Shown: in pieces, positions 28,041 to 38,785 of the stretch | How positions within the stretch are numbered: the stretch's first letter is position 1 | How the letters are laid out: the number at the start of each line of letters is the position of its first letter | Source: Planctomycetota bacterium | GTDB taxonomy: Bacteria > Planctomycetota > UBA1135 > GCA-002686595 | Assembly: GCA_002686945.1 (NCBI GenBank) | Contig: NYYZ01000039.1 | Location: 106,555-170,554, forward strand | Reading direction: 5' to 3' | DNA: 64,000 nucleotides | Notes under the pieces: generated by a model | Told to the model about the DNA's origin: nothing | What the model saw: only the letters and a program-made list of their open reading frames with translations | Database searches by the model: none | Made by a program: the position numbers and the translations under genes

Positions 28041-29164
28041 TGACCAGACAACCCAGAACTCTGGCGCTCTTGATCGGAGCGCTGCTGGCCATCGGAGGCG
28101 CAGAGTTCATTGCTCGCCGAAGCACATCCACCACGCGTCACCTGCCCCGCACGCCGAACCTCACGGTGACCCTGCACCCTGAACAGGGTGATCTGTTCGG
28201 CATCAGCGGACCGTCCAGGCACACCACATCATCCCTCGGCTTGCGCGGACCTGAACCTGCTCCCACAGATGAACTACACATTCTCTGCGTGGGCGGCAGC
28301 ACCACCGCTTGCGAATACCTGGACGATGACGAGACATGGCCGCAACTCTTGAGCGCCACTTTCAAAGACACGCCGACTTGGGTGGGCAATGCAGGCCTAT
28401 CGGGGCACCGAGCCCTCGACCATGTGACCCTACTTGGCAAATTGCTCAACGAACTTGAAGACCTGGATGTGGTTGTTGTTCTGGCAGGAGTCAACGACCT
28501 TGCGATAGCCGCCGAGGGCCGAGACCTTCAAGACCCAATGCCCTTGTCCACCGCCCAGCTCCAGCGGGTCTTTCACGCCCAACCGAGGGATTTCTCCCTC
28601 TGGCCTCCGCAAGAAACTGCCATCAGCGGTTGGCTCCAATCAATGCGCGCCGAACGCTGGGAAGTTGCGGCCCTGGAGGACCCCGCCGCAGGTTCCTATC
28701 AAACAAGACGGATGGTCCGCGCGGATCATCTACCCGCCAGTGCATCCATGCCGTCCCTTGACTCAGCATTGCGATCCTATGAAAAACACCTGACCTGGAT
28801 CTGCCGGGCAGTAACGCGCCGGGGGATTCAGCCGTTGCTGCTCACCCACCCGGTGCTTTGGGGGGCACAGCAAGAAGTCCTCGACGAACGTTGTTGGTTC
28901 GGCTGGTCTGGCGCGCCTCCCTGGAAGAGCCCGACCGCCTACATTCCCCTCGCCAGAATGGCCGAGGGCATGCACGCGTTCAATCGCAGCACTCGAGCTG
29001 TGGCCGCGCAGGAGAATGTTATCTTGGTTGACCTGGACCACCTCAACTCCGACCCCGCCCTCTTCTACGATGACTGCCACTTCAACGAAGCAGGGGCGAG
29101 GGCTGTGGCCGAGGCCTTGGCCGAAACCATGCTCAACAGCGCACCGGCTCTCTTTGAACATTGA
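28040..29164 (+). CDS. SGNH/GDSL hydrolase-like protein, membrane-anchored
   Basis: 374 aa. ILCVGGSTTACEYLDDDETWPQLL, VGNAGLSGHRALDHV, VVLAGVNDLA, DDCHFNEAGARAVAEAL (blocks I/II/III/V of SGNH). Confidence 0.8.
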   Translation: MTRQPRTLALLIGALLAIGGAEFIARRSTSTTRHLPRTPNLTVTLHPEQGDLFGISGPSRHTTSSLGLRGPEPAPTDELHILCVGGSTTACEYLDDDETWPQLLSATFKDTPTWVGNAGLSGHRALDHVTLLGKLLNELEDLDVVVVLAGVNDLAIAAEGRDLQDPMPLSTAQLQRVFHAQPRDFSLWPPQETAISGWLQSMRAERWEVAALEDPAAGSYQTRRMVRADHLPASASMPSLDSALRSYEKHLTWICRAVTRRGIQPLLLTHPVLWGAQQEVLDERCWFGWSGAPPWKSPTAYIPLARMAEGMHAFNRSTRAVAAQENVILVDLDHLNSDPALFYDDCHFNEAGARAVAEALAETMLNSAPALFEH

Positions 29165-29171
29165 TGGCGTC

Positions 29172-29732
29172 CTAAGGAGCCACCCATTCCGCGGCTGCGT
29201 CCACGGCCAACTCCAATGCTTGAGCCATGGCTAATGCAGTGGCCTCGATCATGGGACTGGTAATTGCAACGGTCTTTGTGATGGTCTTGGACCGGATCAG
29301 ACGGAACTGGGAAGAAAGCTCAAGGTGCAGGACCACGCGAGCTACAGGGGCACTGCGACGGTCCTCTTCCAATGAAACCAATTCACAGGTGAGGACCAGA
29401 TCATCTCCGAGAAAGTCAGAAACTAATCCACGCTCTTCAAACAAAGCCCGGCGCAGACTCCGCTCCAAGACACGCACCGGAGCCTCAACCCAATGGGTGT
29501 CTTCGTGCACAGTGAACTCTACGTCAGAGATGCGACGCACCAACCGATCAGACAAGTGCCTGGCGGCCTCCACCGACTCCAAGTGTACGCTGACTGTGCT
29601 TGGCCTTGCGCTTACGCTCTGAACCACACGGGTACGATCCAAACTGAACCAATGGACCGCTGGCGCAGGCGGAGGAACCAGATCACTCACACAGCCAACC
29701 AACAGGAAACCCAAGATCACAGAACTTCGCAT
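29172..29732 (-). CDS. ABC-type transport auxiliary lipoprotein (PqiC/MCE-associated type)
   Basis: 186 aa. Lipobox MRSSVILGFLLVGCVSD. Last gene in an operon with MCE (MlaD), ATPase and permease. Confidence 0.7.
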   Translation of the reverse strand: MRSSVILGFLLVGCVSDLVPPPAPAVHWFSLDRTRVVQSVSARPSTVSVHLESVEAARHLSDRLVRRISDVEFTVHEDTHWVEAPVRVLERSLRRALFEERGLVSDFLGDDLVLTCELVSLEEDRRSAPVARVVLHLELSSQFRLIRSKTITKTVAITSPMIEATALAMAQALELAVDAAAEWVAP

Positions 29733-30772
29733 CAGTCATCACTCCCTTCAAATGGGTTGGTTTGGGTCCGGCCGCGGACAAGAGCAGCGGGATCATGTTC
29801 TAGTTGCCGCAACAAGCTGGTCCAAGCAGCGAGAGAATGCTGTAAGCCGCGCAGAGCGCCCCGAGTATCTCCAAGCAGGACACGCGCCTCTGGGCCCAGA
29901 CCATCAAGACCATCTGCCACTTTCGTCAGAGCGGCCACCAATCGAGGCAGATCGGCATCCGTCAGGGCAATTCTGGCAGACTCCGCCAGTTGATCGACCG
30001 AAACCATGGCGCCACCAATCGCACCCTCCCCCCGTTGGGCCTCATTGGCAGCGGCCTCAATCGCCTCAGCAGTGCGACTCAGATCAGCCAGGGTTTCACT
30101 GAACCCACGTTGCGCTGCGCCAAGATCCAACGCCTCAGCCGCGACCCGCCAGGCATTCAAGAGTCCGCGTGTATCCGCAGCAGTCTGAGGCAAGTCCATC
30201 TCGTCCAGATTCGTTTCGATATTGATCAAGAGGCTCTCCAGACGCTCCATCACTACTGGAATCGAACTCGCGAGAGCCACGACACTCTGCTCCAGGCCTC
30301 GAAGTGTCGAAGGGCGGGCGGGCAGGTGATTGGCGGGCAGATCGAACAGCAACACCGGATCCAATCCGTCGGAGGGGTCCACCGAATCCACCTCAAGGTA
30401 CCGCACCCCTGTGATGCCGGTCACCGCGAGTTGCACGCGCAGGTCATCGGGCAGCATCTGGAAAAGATCTGCGTCTGTAGCAAAATCCGTCAAGCCAATA
30501 CCCTTGAGCACATCCAAGTAGATCTGTGAAGTAACCTTGACTACCCGGCGGTCTGGTGCAAATGCGATGTCGGTCACCTTGCCGATCGCCACGCCCCGCA
30601 TCTTGAGGGAAGCCCCCGTGTCCAAACCCTGCACCGACTCATCAAAAAACGAAATCACCTCCACCGAGGGCCGGATCAAGCGCCTCGCCCCAAGGTAGAA
30701 CGCAGCCCCCACCAAGAGGATCATACCTGCCAGGACAAAGAGGCCCAGCTTCCAGGATTCGTGACGTTTCAT
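29732..30772 (-). CDS. mlaD: MCE-domain substrate-binding protein (MlaD-like)
   Basis: 346 aa. TM then GARRLIRPSVEVISFFDESVQGLDTGASLKMRGVAIGKVTDIAFAPDRR (MCE domain). Confidence 0.88.
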   Translation of the reverse strand: MKRHESWKLGLFVLAGMILLVGAAFYLGARRLIRPSVEVISFFDESVQGLDTGASLKMRGVAIGKVTDIAFAPDRRVVKVTSQIYLDVLKGIGLTDFATDADLFQMLPDDLRVQLAVTGITGVRYLEVDSVDPSDGLDPVLLFDLPANHLPARPSTLRGLEQSVVALASSIPVVMERLESLLINIETNLDEMDLPQTAADTRGLLNAWRVAAEALDLGAAQRGFSETLADLSRTAEAIEAAANEAQRGEGAIGGAMVSVDQLAESARIALTDADLPRLVAALTKVADGLDGLGPEARVLLGDTRGALRGLQHSLAAWTSLLRQLEHDPAALVRGRTQTNPFEGSDD

Positions 30773-31515
30773 GTCTTGGCTCTCATTTCACGCCGAAAAA
30801 AGGCGTTTACAGCGGGATGGGTTGAGTCGCCCTGCAGTTCACCGGGGAATCCATCTGCAATCAGAGTGCCTGCCTCAGCATCCAACATCAAGCAACGAGC
30901 ATTGAGATGTAGGATGCTATCCAATTCGTGGGTTACCAGCACAATCGTGGTCCCCAGGCCTTCACGCAGGGAGATGATCAACTCATCGAGCCCGGCGGAG
31001 GTACTGGGGTCCAAGCCTGCAGAAGGCTCGTCCAGGAACAGGAGGGGAGGATCCAAGGCCATGGCTCTTGCGATAGCGGCCCGCTTGTTCATACCCCCAG
31101 AGATTTCGGCCGGAGACAAGCCGCCCTGCCCATCGAGTCCCACCAAGGCCAATTTGGCCCGAGCAATCTCTAGAATCGTATCCTTGTCCAGGTCAGTCCA
31201 TGCCTCCAGGGGCAGACTCACGTTTTGTTCCAGAGTCATGGAGCTGAACAGCGCACCCATCTGGAACATGACACCGAACGGGGGCTGCCCCATATCGTTA
31301 GCAGGGTTGTTCGACCCTGCCACCCGCATAGATCCCGAAATCACGGGGAGCAGGCCCACCAGGGTGCGCAGCAAGGTGGTCTTGCCACAACCCGAACCCC
31401 CAAGAATCGCTACCAGCTCGCCCTGGGGAATCTCAAAAGTCAACTTGCTCTGCACCGCGTGGCCGTCATAGCCGATCGCAAGTTCGTGTACTTCAATCAT
31501 GATCAAATGCCCCAC
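30769..31515 (-). CDS. mlaF: ABC transporter ATP-binding protein (MlaF-like)
   Basis: 248 aa. GGSGCGKTTLLRTLVGL (Walker A), LSPAEISGGMNKRAAIARAMALDPPLLFLDEPSAGLDP. Confidence 0.92.
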   Translation of the reverse strand: MGHLIMIEVHELAIGYDGHAVQSKLTFEIPQGELVAILGGSGCGKTTLLRTLVGLLPVISGSMRVAGSNNPANDMGQPPFGVMFQMGALFSSMTLEQNVSLPLEAWTDLDKDTILEIARAKLALVGLDGQGGLSPAEISGGMNKRAAIARAMALDPPLLFLDEPSAGLDPSTSAGLDELIISLREGLGTTIVLVTHELDSILHLNARCLMLDAEAGTLIADGFPGELQGDSTHPAVNAFFRREMRAKT

Positions 31516-32597
31516 ATGTTGAATAGGATCGCGAAGAGGGCATCGGCCACGATCAATGCGAACAGAGTGGTCACAACCGCTGCGGTAGTGGAGCGCCCCA
31601 CTCCCTCTGCTCCTCCACGGGTGGCCAATCCTCGCTGGGACGCAATCATGGCCACGATGATGCCGAAGACCAGGCTCTTGCCGATGCCCGTGAACACATC
31701 GGCGAAGCCCAGGGCTTCTTCAAGGGAGTTGATAAAGGCGCTGAAGGGAATCCCCAACAGGCCGTCAGCGATCAGCATGCCCCCTGAGATTCCAGCCAGC
31801 GTGCTCATGATGCTCAAGATTGGCGCCACAAAGGTAACTGCAATCATTCGCGGCAAAACCAGAAACCGCACGGGGTCCAGGCCCATCACTCGCAAAGCAT
31901 CCACCTCTTCGCCTACCTTCATTGTGCCCAACTCTGCACTGATGGCCGCACCTGAGCGGCCAGCCAACACAATCGCCATCATCAGAGGTCCGAGTTCCCG
32001 CGTCAGCGAAAGCCCCACCAAATCCGCCACAAACACGTCCGCGCCGAACTTGCGCAATTGCACCGCCGCTTGAAAGGCCGTGATCAAACCCATCAGGAAA
32101 CCAATCAGAGCATTGATCGGCAGTCCATCACTTCCGTGCCGCGCAAGGAGGCTGGTTACATCCTGCCAGCGAACGGTGCTCGGCCGACGAATCGCCTGAA
32201 CTGTAGACCGCCCAAGTTCTCCCAAGAATGCAAGCATGCCCATGCTGCGCTCGCGATACTCATTGGCAGCCTCCCCCAGCCAGGGAATCAGGTCCATGGG
32301 AGGTATGGCCTGACGTTCTGGCTCCGCCGCACGTTCCAGATACAAGTCCAACACCGAAGAGACTCCTTCGGGCACATTCAAGACCCGGACCGCGCCCGCC
32401 TTGACCCTCGGCGCTACCACCGCCGCCGCACCGCCAACAAACCCTCCCACTCCTGCGAGGTCCAATTCCACAGCCCCATGCACAGAAGCTTCGTCCAACC
32501 GCTCCCGCAGGTCCGACAGGGATTCGAGCCCTACGGAACCCCCGAGAACCAGACGCCTCGCGGTTCCGGGTGCTCCTTCCACAGTCTTGATTTCCAT
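31503..32597 (-). CDS. mlaE: MlaE-family lipid ABC permease with N-terminal STAS-like domain
   Basis: C-terminal ELGPLMMAIVLAGRSGAAISAELGTMKVGEEVDALRVMGLDPVRFLVLPRMIAV. N-terminal about 120 aa STAS-like (VLGGSVGLESLSDLRERLDEASVHGAVELDLAGVGGF). Confidence 0.88.
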   Translation of the reverse strand: MEIKTVEGAPGTARRLVLGGSVGLESLSDLRERLDEASVHGAVELDLAGVGGFVGGAAAVVAPRVKAGAVRVLNVPEGVSSVLDLYLERAAEPERQAIPPMDLIPWLGEAANEYRERSMGMLAFLGELGRSTVQAIRRPSTVRWQDVTSLLARHGSDGLPINALIGFLMGLITAFQAAVQLRKFGADVFVADLVGLSLTRELGPLMMAIVLAGRSGAAISAELGTMKVGEEVDALRVMGLDPVRFLVLPRMIAVTFVAPILSIMSTLAGISGGMLIADGLLGIPFSAFINSLEEALGFADVFTGIGKSLVFGIIVAMIASQRGLATRGGAEGVGRSTTAAVVTTLFALIVADALFAILFNMWGI

Positions 32598-32659
32598 TGG
32601 GGGTGGCGACACGAGTCGCAGAGTGGCAGATTGGCGGGCCCGGTTCAATCTGCAGCGTC

Positions 32660-33775
32660 ATGAATCAATTCCCCAAGGAACTCATGGAGGGCCTGCCCTC
32701 CCCGGCTCTGGTCATCTTGATGAAGCATGTGCGCAGTAATATCGCGCGGATAATTGAACTCTGCGGCGCTGCCGATTGTTGGCGACCCCATGTGAAAACC
32801 ACAAAGATCCCCGAGGTCTGGGAGTTGTTGTTGGATGCGGGAGTACGACGGTTCAAGTGTGCCACGCCGCGGGAGTTGGAGCACCTGGGACGACTGGTGC
32901 GAGAGCGGGAAATCAGCGGGGTCAGCATATTGGTGGCCTTTCCCCATGTGGGGCCGACGCTTGAATTGCTCGATAGAGTTGCTGGTTCCTTTCGGGAACT
33001 ACGAGTGGGAATGTTGGTGGAGGATCCTGAAAGTGCGGCGAACTTGCCAGAGACACTTGAGCCTTGGATCGACTTGAATCCAGGCATGGATCGCACTGGG
33101 ATTCCGTTGGATGACAGAGACCGCGTTCTGGCTACTGCGCTGGCGGCAGGAAGACGGCTAGTGGGCATCTCGGTCTATGACGGACACCTGCACATGGCCG
33201 ATCAGGAACAGCGCCGATCTGCGGTGCACGACTGCTATCAACGCACGGTGAATCTGTTGAAAGAAATTCGCGAACGGGCACCCAATATGAAGGAAGTGGT
33301 CAGCGCGGGAACGCCGACCTTTCAAGCGGCCTTGAGTTTTGAGGGGTTCATGAAGGAAGGTCTCCTCCACACGGTCTCCCCGGGCACGGTGGTCTTTCAC
33401 GACCTTCGGTCGAAGGAGGAGAATCCGGGACTGGAATTATTGCCCGCAGCCCTGGTTTTGACACGCGTAATCAGCCACCCGCGCGAGAATCACTTCACTT
33501 GCGACGCTGGTTCCAAGGCTCTGGCCGCAGAAGCCGGAGATCCCTGCGCAACGGTCCAGGGGCAAGCTCAATATCAGGCCATGAGCCCCAGCGAAGAGCA
33601 CCTCCCCTTTGTGGTCAACGAAGGCGCGACACCCGAACGAGGTCAAGCTCTACTGCTCGTGCCCCGCCATGTGTGCCCAACGGTCAACCTGCACGAAGAA
33701 GCGGTCTTGGTGGAGGCCGATGGGAGCATGCGCACGGTTCCAGTAGCAGCCCGGGCACATGCCCCCTGGAGCTAG
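32660..33775 (+). CDS. PLP-dependent D-threonine aldolase / alanine racemase N-terminal family
   Basis: Start MNQFPKELMEGLPSPALVILMKHVRSNIARIIELCGAADCWRPHVKTTKIPEV (PLP-Lys motif HVKTTK); LNPGMDRTGIP; CDAGSKALAAEAG; NEGATPERGQALLLVPRHVCPTVNLHEEAVLV. Confidence 0.87.
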   Translation: MNQFPKELMEGLPSPALVILMKHVRSNIARIIELCGAADCWRPHVKTTKIPEVWELLLDAGVRRFKCATPRELEHLGRLVREREISGVSILVAFPHVGPTLELLDRVAGSFRELRVGMLVEDPESAANLPETLEPWIDLNPGMDRTGIPLDDRDRVLATALAAGRRLVGISVYDGHLHMADQEQRRSAVHDCYQRTVNLLKEIRERAPNMKEVVSAGTPTFQAALSFEGFMKEGLLHTVSPGTVVFHDLRSKEENPGLELLPAALVLTRVISHPRENHFTCDAGSKALAAEAGDPCATVQGQAQYQAMSPSEEHLPFVVNEGATPERGQALLLVPRHVCPTVNLHEEAVLVEADGSMRTVPVAARAHAPWS

Positions 33776-33784
33776 CACTTCGCG

Positions 33785-35158
33785 CTAATCCTCAGGCTCC
33801 AGCCCACGCACCAACAGGGATTCAATGTCAGTGTTTTCAGGACTGTTGACCTGGGCCAGGCGCAACTCCTGCAGGACTGCGGCAACGGGACCCAGTTCGT
33901 GATCTTCCGATTCCGGCGGAAGGCCATCCACAGCCTCCACCACATCAAGCAAGTGCACAGCAGCAGGATCCCGGGCCAGCACCAACGCGCCTCCGTTGTC
34001 CTGACCGTCTTCGACCACGCTCAAGATTCCGGCGCTCTCAAGCCCAGAAGTCACCTCATTCACCAGGCGCTCGGGCATCTTGATCTGTTCAGCGATAAGG
34101 CCTGGAGCAAGGGGTGCATCCCCACCACGAAAAGCACCTGCCACCTGCAAGACTACCTTGAGAGCCACAATTCGCCGGGCTGCGGGTCCCAGAGCCAGAG
34201 CCTTGAAGCTGCGCCGAAACACCGGTTCCGTCGCATGGGCAGATGCAAGTTCCGCACCTATCAACAGAATGGTCCAGGACACAAACAACCAGACCAGGAA
34301 CACGGGCAAGGCCGCAAAAGTAGAATAGACCGCGTTGTAACGAGCGACTCCCACTTGAAACGCCACGTGGGCGAGTTGGGCCAGGTGCCAGAGACCGCCG
34401 GCCAGTAAGCCGCCAAGCAATGCGGACGAAAAACGAACCTTGACGTTGGGAGTGAATCGATAAATGAAGGTGAAACCTATCACCGTGGCTGCAATGGCCA
34501 CGAACTTGGGCCAGAGTTCGCTCAGGCCCTCGGGCAGATAATCTGCATGCAATGCCGTGGTCACCGTGGTGGCCGCCATCAACAACACCGGAACCACCAC
34601 CACCAAGGAAAGATAGTCCGCAAACTTGCGCGCAAGAGTGCGCGAACGTCGCACGCCCCAGATATCGTTCAACGTGTGCTCCACCGCGCTCAGAAGTTTG
34701 ACGCCAGTCCACAGCAGCACCAATAGGCCAATCGCTCCCAAACTTCCAAAATCCGTACGCTCCACAAAGTGAAAGATCTTGTCGATGGCTGAACGCAAGT
34801 CGGATGCTGCTCCATCGACACCATTGGCGCCAAAGGTTCGATCCAGAAATGGATTCACGACCTCAGCGCGCAGGCGTTCATAAGCTCCGAGCCCCTTGGC
34901 AACGGAAAACGCCATAGCAAGCAGCGGCACGATCGACAGCACTGTCACATAGGTCAGACCCGAGGCATGAGTCGAACAGCGGTGATCACGAAAGCCCCGC
35001 ATGGCGAGATACCCGATGCGCGCCACTCGATACGCCGTGCGACGCAGAAACGAGAAACCGTCCAGGTCCGCATCCCACACGCGCTCCACCAAGAATGCCT
35101 CCACACGCTGACGCAAACGTCCTATGACCCCCCTTCGTTGCTCTGGTCGCCCGCCCAT
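33785..35158 (-). CDS. YihY/BrkB-family inner membrane protein
   Basis: Start MGGRPEQRRGVIGRLRQ at 35158. ASGLTYVTVLSIVPLLAMAFSVAKGLGAYERLR, WTGVKLLSAVEHTLNDIWGVRRSRTLARKFADYLSLVVVVPVLL, YSTFAALPVFLVWLFVSWTILLIGAELASAH. Confidence 0.9.
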   Translation of the reverse strand: MGGRPEQRRGVIGRLRQRVEAFLVERVWDADLDGFSFLRRTAYRVARIGYLAMRGFRDHRCSTHASGLTYVTVLSIVPLLAMAFSVAKGLGAYERLRAEVVNPFLDRTFGANGVDGAASDLRSAIDKIFHFVERTDFGSLGAIGLLVLLWTGVKLLSAVEHTLNDIWGVRRSRTLARKFADYLSLVVVVPVLLMAATTVTTALHADYLPEGLSELWPKFVAIAATVIGFTFIYRFTPNVKVRFSSALLGGLLAGGLWHLAQLAHVAFQVGVARYNAVYSTFAALPVFLVWLFVSWTILLIGAELASAHATEPVFRRSFKALALGPAARRIVALKVVLQVAGAFRGGDAPLAPGLIAEQIKMPERLVNEVTSGLESAGILSVVEDGQDNGGALVLARDPAAVHLLDVVEAVDGLPPESEDHELGPVAAVLQELRLAQVNSPENTDIESLLVRGLEPED

Positions 35159-35267
35159 GGAGCGCATCCTACGACAGGTCACCCTGGGCGCGGGTCGGGA
35201 CACCATGCAAGCCGCCCAGGGGCATCTGGAGGCCCCGCATCCGACTGCCATGCTATAGCATGGGGCC

Positions 35268-38200
35268 ATGACCTGTCCCCAGGCCAGCCTCCTCTGGACA
35301 CTTGCGCTTCTGATCCCTCCAACAGCAGCCCAAGAAAGCCCATCCTTCCGCGACCAGATCCAGCCAATTCTGAGCAAGAACTGCTTCACCTGCCATGGGC
35401 CAGATCAAGCAACACGCAAGGCGGGTCTACGCCTGGACACCGAGGAGGGTGCCCTGGCGGCCTTGAAAGAGGGAGGACACGCGCTGGTCCCTGGCAACCT
35501 CGAAGACAGTCAGCTCTGGCAGCGAATCAGTTCCAGTGATCCGGATGTGCGCATGCCTCCGGCAGATAGCAAGCAACAGCTCTCCAGTGAAGAGATCAAT
35601 CTGCTGCGCACATGGATCACCGACGGTGCGAAATGGCAAGATCACTGGGCCTGGGTCGCGCCGATCAAGGCCGACCTACCAGAGGTGCAAGACACAAACT
35701 GGACACGCAATCCTATCGACCACTTCATTTTGGCAAGGCTCGAACAAGAAGGCCTTGCCCCAGCTAAGGAAGCTGATCGCGCAGCGCTTCTACGCCGCCT
35801 GTCCCTGGATCTGACCGGCATGCCTCCCAGTCTTGAAGAACTTCAGAACTTCTTGGACGACGAAGACCCTGGAGCCTACGAACGAGTTGTCGATCGCCTC
35901 TTGTCCTCGTCCCGTTACGGAGAACACCTGGCGCGAACCTGGCTCGACGCCGCACGCTATGGGGACACCCACGGCCTGCACCTTGATAATCTCCGCAGTA
36001 TGTGGCCCTGGCGCGATTGGGTAATTGGTGCCTACAACGAGAACATGTCCTTTGATCGGTTCGCCACCGAGCAACTGGCAGGAGACCTCTTGCCCGAAGC
36101 AACCCAAGCACAGAAAGTCGCATCGGGCTTCAACCGCTGCAATCCAACCAGCGCCGAAGGAGGCATGATCGCCGAAGAATACCTCTCAATCTACGCCAAG
36201 GACCGCACGGATACCACGGCGGTGGTCATGTTGGGGGTATCCATGGGCTGCGCTCAGTGCCATGACCACAAGTACGATCCCTTCTCCATGAAGGACTACT
36301 ACTCCATGCTGGGGTTCTTCAACTCCATCTCGGATACAGCTAGCGACCAGAATATTCCTAACCCCGCGCCGTTTATTCGAGTAGGAAATGAGGAACAGAC
36401 CAAAGAACTCGCTCGGCTCGAAGCTTTGGAACTCAGCCTGGGAGAACAACTCAATGCCCCCATGCCCGAGACCGATGCCCAACAGGCCAAATGGGAACAG
36501 GGATGGAATGATGAGCTGGCAACTCGCTGGCTGATCTTGAGCCCTACTGCCGCCAGCGCACAGAACGGCGCGGTACTACAAATCGAAGACGATCAAGCAA
36601 TTCTCGCAAGCGGACCGAACCCAGCAACGGATGTCTACCTTGTGGAGAGCATTTGTAGAGAAGATCAAATCACTGGCCTGCGGCTCGAAGCCCTGACCCA
36701 TGAGACTCAAGTGGGTGATCTTCCCGGTCGCGCGAAGAACGGGAACTACGTCCTCACGGATTTGAGTTTGGAGATCGCCGAATGCGGCGTCAATGATCCC
36801 GACTGGCGAGAAGTGGAACTCATCAACCCAAACGCTCAGTTCTCACAGGTCAACTACCCCATCGCCCACGTCCTCGACGCTGACCCCAAGACAGGCTGGG
36901 CTAGCCTAGGTCGAACGGGCCCTCGCGATGCGAGCTTCAACGCCAAGCAGCCTTTTGGCTTCGAAGGAGGGACACGGCTGCGGGTTCGGCTGGCTTTTGA
37001 GTCCCAGTTTCCCCAACATGCCATAGGGCATTTACGTCTCGCGATTTCAGAGGACCCCGACCTTCTGGCCCCGGTGAGCGGAACCTGGTTCGTGAGTTCG
37101 CGCCAGACACTCTCCGCCGCCATCACCGAGCCAGACGCGCCCCATCCCTTCTCAAAGGAATTGGATCTCGCTGCCCTCGATGAGGAAGGCAGACCTATCT
37201 GGACTGAGCGCCCTGAACTCCTGGACGGTAAGCCCCACGGCCTGCCCTCTGGATTGGGCTCGTTCTATCTGGCCCGCACCCTGTCTCTGCCCAGTACCCG
37301 CAGACTGCGTTTCGGTTTGGGGAGCGATGACGGCGTGCGAGTCTTCCTGGACAACACAAGAGTCTTTGCCAGGCATGTGATGCGCGGGCACGCGGTCGAC
37401 CAAGACTTCTTGGAGTTGGAAGTCGAGGCTGGCGAACACCAGTTGCTCCTGGAGATCAACAACCATGGAGGAGCATCCGGCTTCGCCTGGCGTCAGGTGG
37501 AACAGTCCCCATCAGAACTTTCCCCTGCCACGGCCTTGACCCTGGCTTCCCCCGCATCGGAACGGAGGCCCGAGGAACAGGCCGAGTTGCGCGAGTTGTT
37601 TCGCCGTAAGCACGCCCCGGAATGGATCGCCCTGAGGGACAAACGAGACGCCGCCCGCGCCGATGGAGAAAAACTACGTACAGCCCTGCCCACTTCCCTG
37701 GTCAGCGTAGAGCTTGCCAAGGCCCGCCCGGCCCGTATCCTCATGCGTGGTGCATATGATCGGCCGGGTGACACCGTGCAACCGAACACGCCGACATCCT
37801 TGCCGCCACTGCCAACGGGCGCGCCCCAGAACCGCCTGGGTCTGGCCCAGTGGCTTGTAGCTGACAACAATCCCCTGGCTGCTCGCGTGGTGGTCAACCG
37901 TCACTGGCAGAGAATCTTTGGAATCGGCATCGTCAAGACTTCTGAAGACTTTGGCACCCAGGGAGAGCGGCCTGTTCACCCAGAATTACTCGACTGGCTG
38001 GCAGTTGAATTACGCGAACACGACTGGAACCTGCAACACTTGCAGCGCCTGATCGTAACCTCAGCGACCTACCGCCAGTCCTCCAAGTCCGGGCGAGAGA
38101 AACTGGCTCAAGACCCGAACAACCGGCTGATCTCCCGCGGAGCGCGCTTCCGCTTGGACGGGGAGATATTGCGAGATCAAGCCTTGATGGTTAGCGGCCT

Positions 38201-38780
38201 CCTGGTGGAAGAAATCGGCGGACCACCGGTCAAACCCTACCAGCCGAAGGGACTTTGGAAAGCCGTCGGCTACAGCCGTAGCAATACGGTGAACTTCACC
38301 CAGGACAAGGGCGAGGCCAACTATCGCCGCAGCCTGTACACCTTCTGGAAGCGCACATCGGCCCCGCCCAATTTGACGATCTTCGACGCGCCCAGTCGCG
38401 AGTCCACCTGCGTCCGACGAGAACGAACTAACACGCCAATGCAGGCACTGGCACTGCTCAACGACCCTCAGTACGTGGAGTTCTCACGAGAATTCGCCAA
38501 CCGTATTCTCGCCCAGGGAGGCGATGATGATCTGGAAAGGCTGCACTTCGCCTTCAAGTGCCTGACCTCGCGTCTGCCCAATCAATCTGAAAGTACCTTG
38601 CTACTGCAGTTGCTCGTTGAGGCGCGGGAACACTTCCTTACCGACGCCGAGGGCGCAGCCGCCCTGCTGGCCGTGGGCGCGACACCCCTGGCCAACTCAG
38701 ACCAAGCCCCAGAAATCGCAGCCTGGACAGTTCTTGCCAGTACCCTCTTCAGCCTAGACGAAGTCATCACCCGCGGCTAA
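35268..38780 (+). CDS. Planctomycete cytochrome c (PSCyt1) / DUF1549 / DUF1553 protein
   Basis: 1170 aa. [141 protein letters not shown]. Confidence 0.95.
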   Translation: MTCPQASLLWTLALLIPPTAAQESPSFRDQIQPILSKNCFTCHGPDQATRKAGLRLDTEEGALAALKEGGHALVPGNLEDSQLWQRISSSDPDVRMPPADSKQQLSSEEINLLRTWITDGAKWQDHWAWVAPIKADLPEVQDTNWTRNPIDHFILARLEQEGLAPAKEADRAALLRRLSLDLTGMPPSLEELQNFLDDEDPGAYERVVDRLLSSSRYGEHLARTWLDAARYGDTHGLHLDNLRSMWPWRDWVIGAYNENMSFDRFATEQLAGDLLPEATQAQKVASGFNRCNPTSAEGGMIAEEYLSIYAKDRTDTTAVVMLGVSMGCAQCHDHKYDPFSMKDYYSMLGFFNSISDTASDQNIPNPAPFIRVGNEEQTKELARLEALELSLGEQLNAPMPETDAQQAKWEQGWNDELATRWLILSPTAASAQNGAVLQIEDDQAILASGPNPATDVYLVESICREDQITGLRLEALTHETQVGDLPGRAKNGNYVLTDLSLEIAECGVNDPDWREVELINPNAQFSQVNYPIAHVLDADPKTGWASLGRTGPRDASFNAKQPFGFEGGTRLRVRLAFESQFPQHAIGHLRLAISEDPDLLAPVSGTWFVSSRQTLSAAITEPDAPHPFSKELDLAALDEEGRPIWTERPELLDGKPHGLPSGLGSFYLARTLSLPSTRRLRFGLGSDDGVRVFLDNTRVFARHVMRGHAVDQDFLELEVEAGEHQLLLEINNHGGASGFAWRQVEQSPSELSPATALTLASPASERRPEEQAELRELFRRKHAPEWIALRDKRDAARADGEKLRTALPTSLVSVELAKARPARILMRGAYDRPGDTVQPNTPTSLPPLPTGAPQNRLGLAQWLVADNNPLAARVVVNRHWQRIFGIGIVKTSEDFGTQGERPVHPELLDWLAVELREHDWNLQHLQRLIVTSATYRQSSKSGREKLAQDPNNRLISRGARFRLDGEILRDQALMVSGLLVEEIGGPPVKPYQPKGLWKAVGYSRSNTVNFTQDKGEANYRRSLYTFWKRTSAPPNLTIFDAPSRESTCVRRERTNTPMQALALLNDPQYVEFSREFANRILAQGGDDDLERLHFAFKCLTSRLPNQSESTLLLQLLVEAREHFLTDAEGAAALLAVGATPLANSDQAPEIAAWTVLASTLFSLDEVITRG

Positions 38781-38785
38781 ACCCC

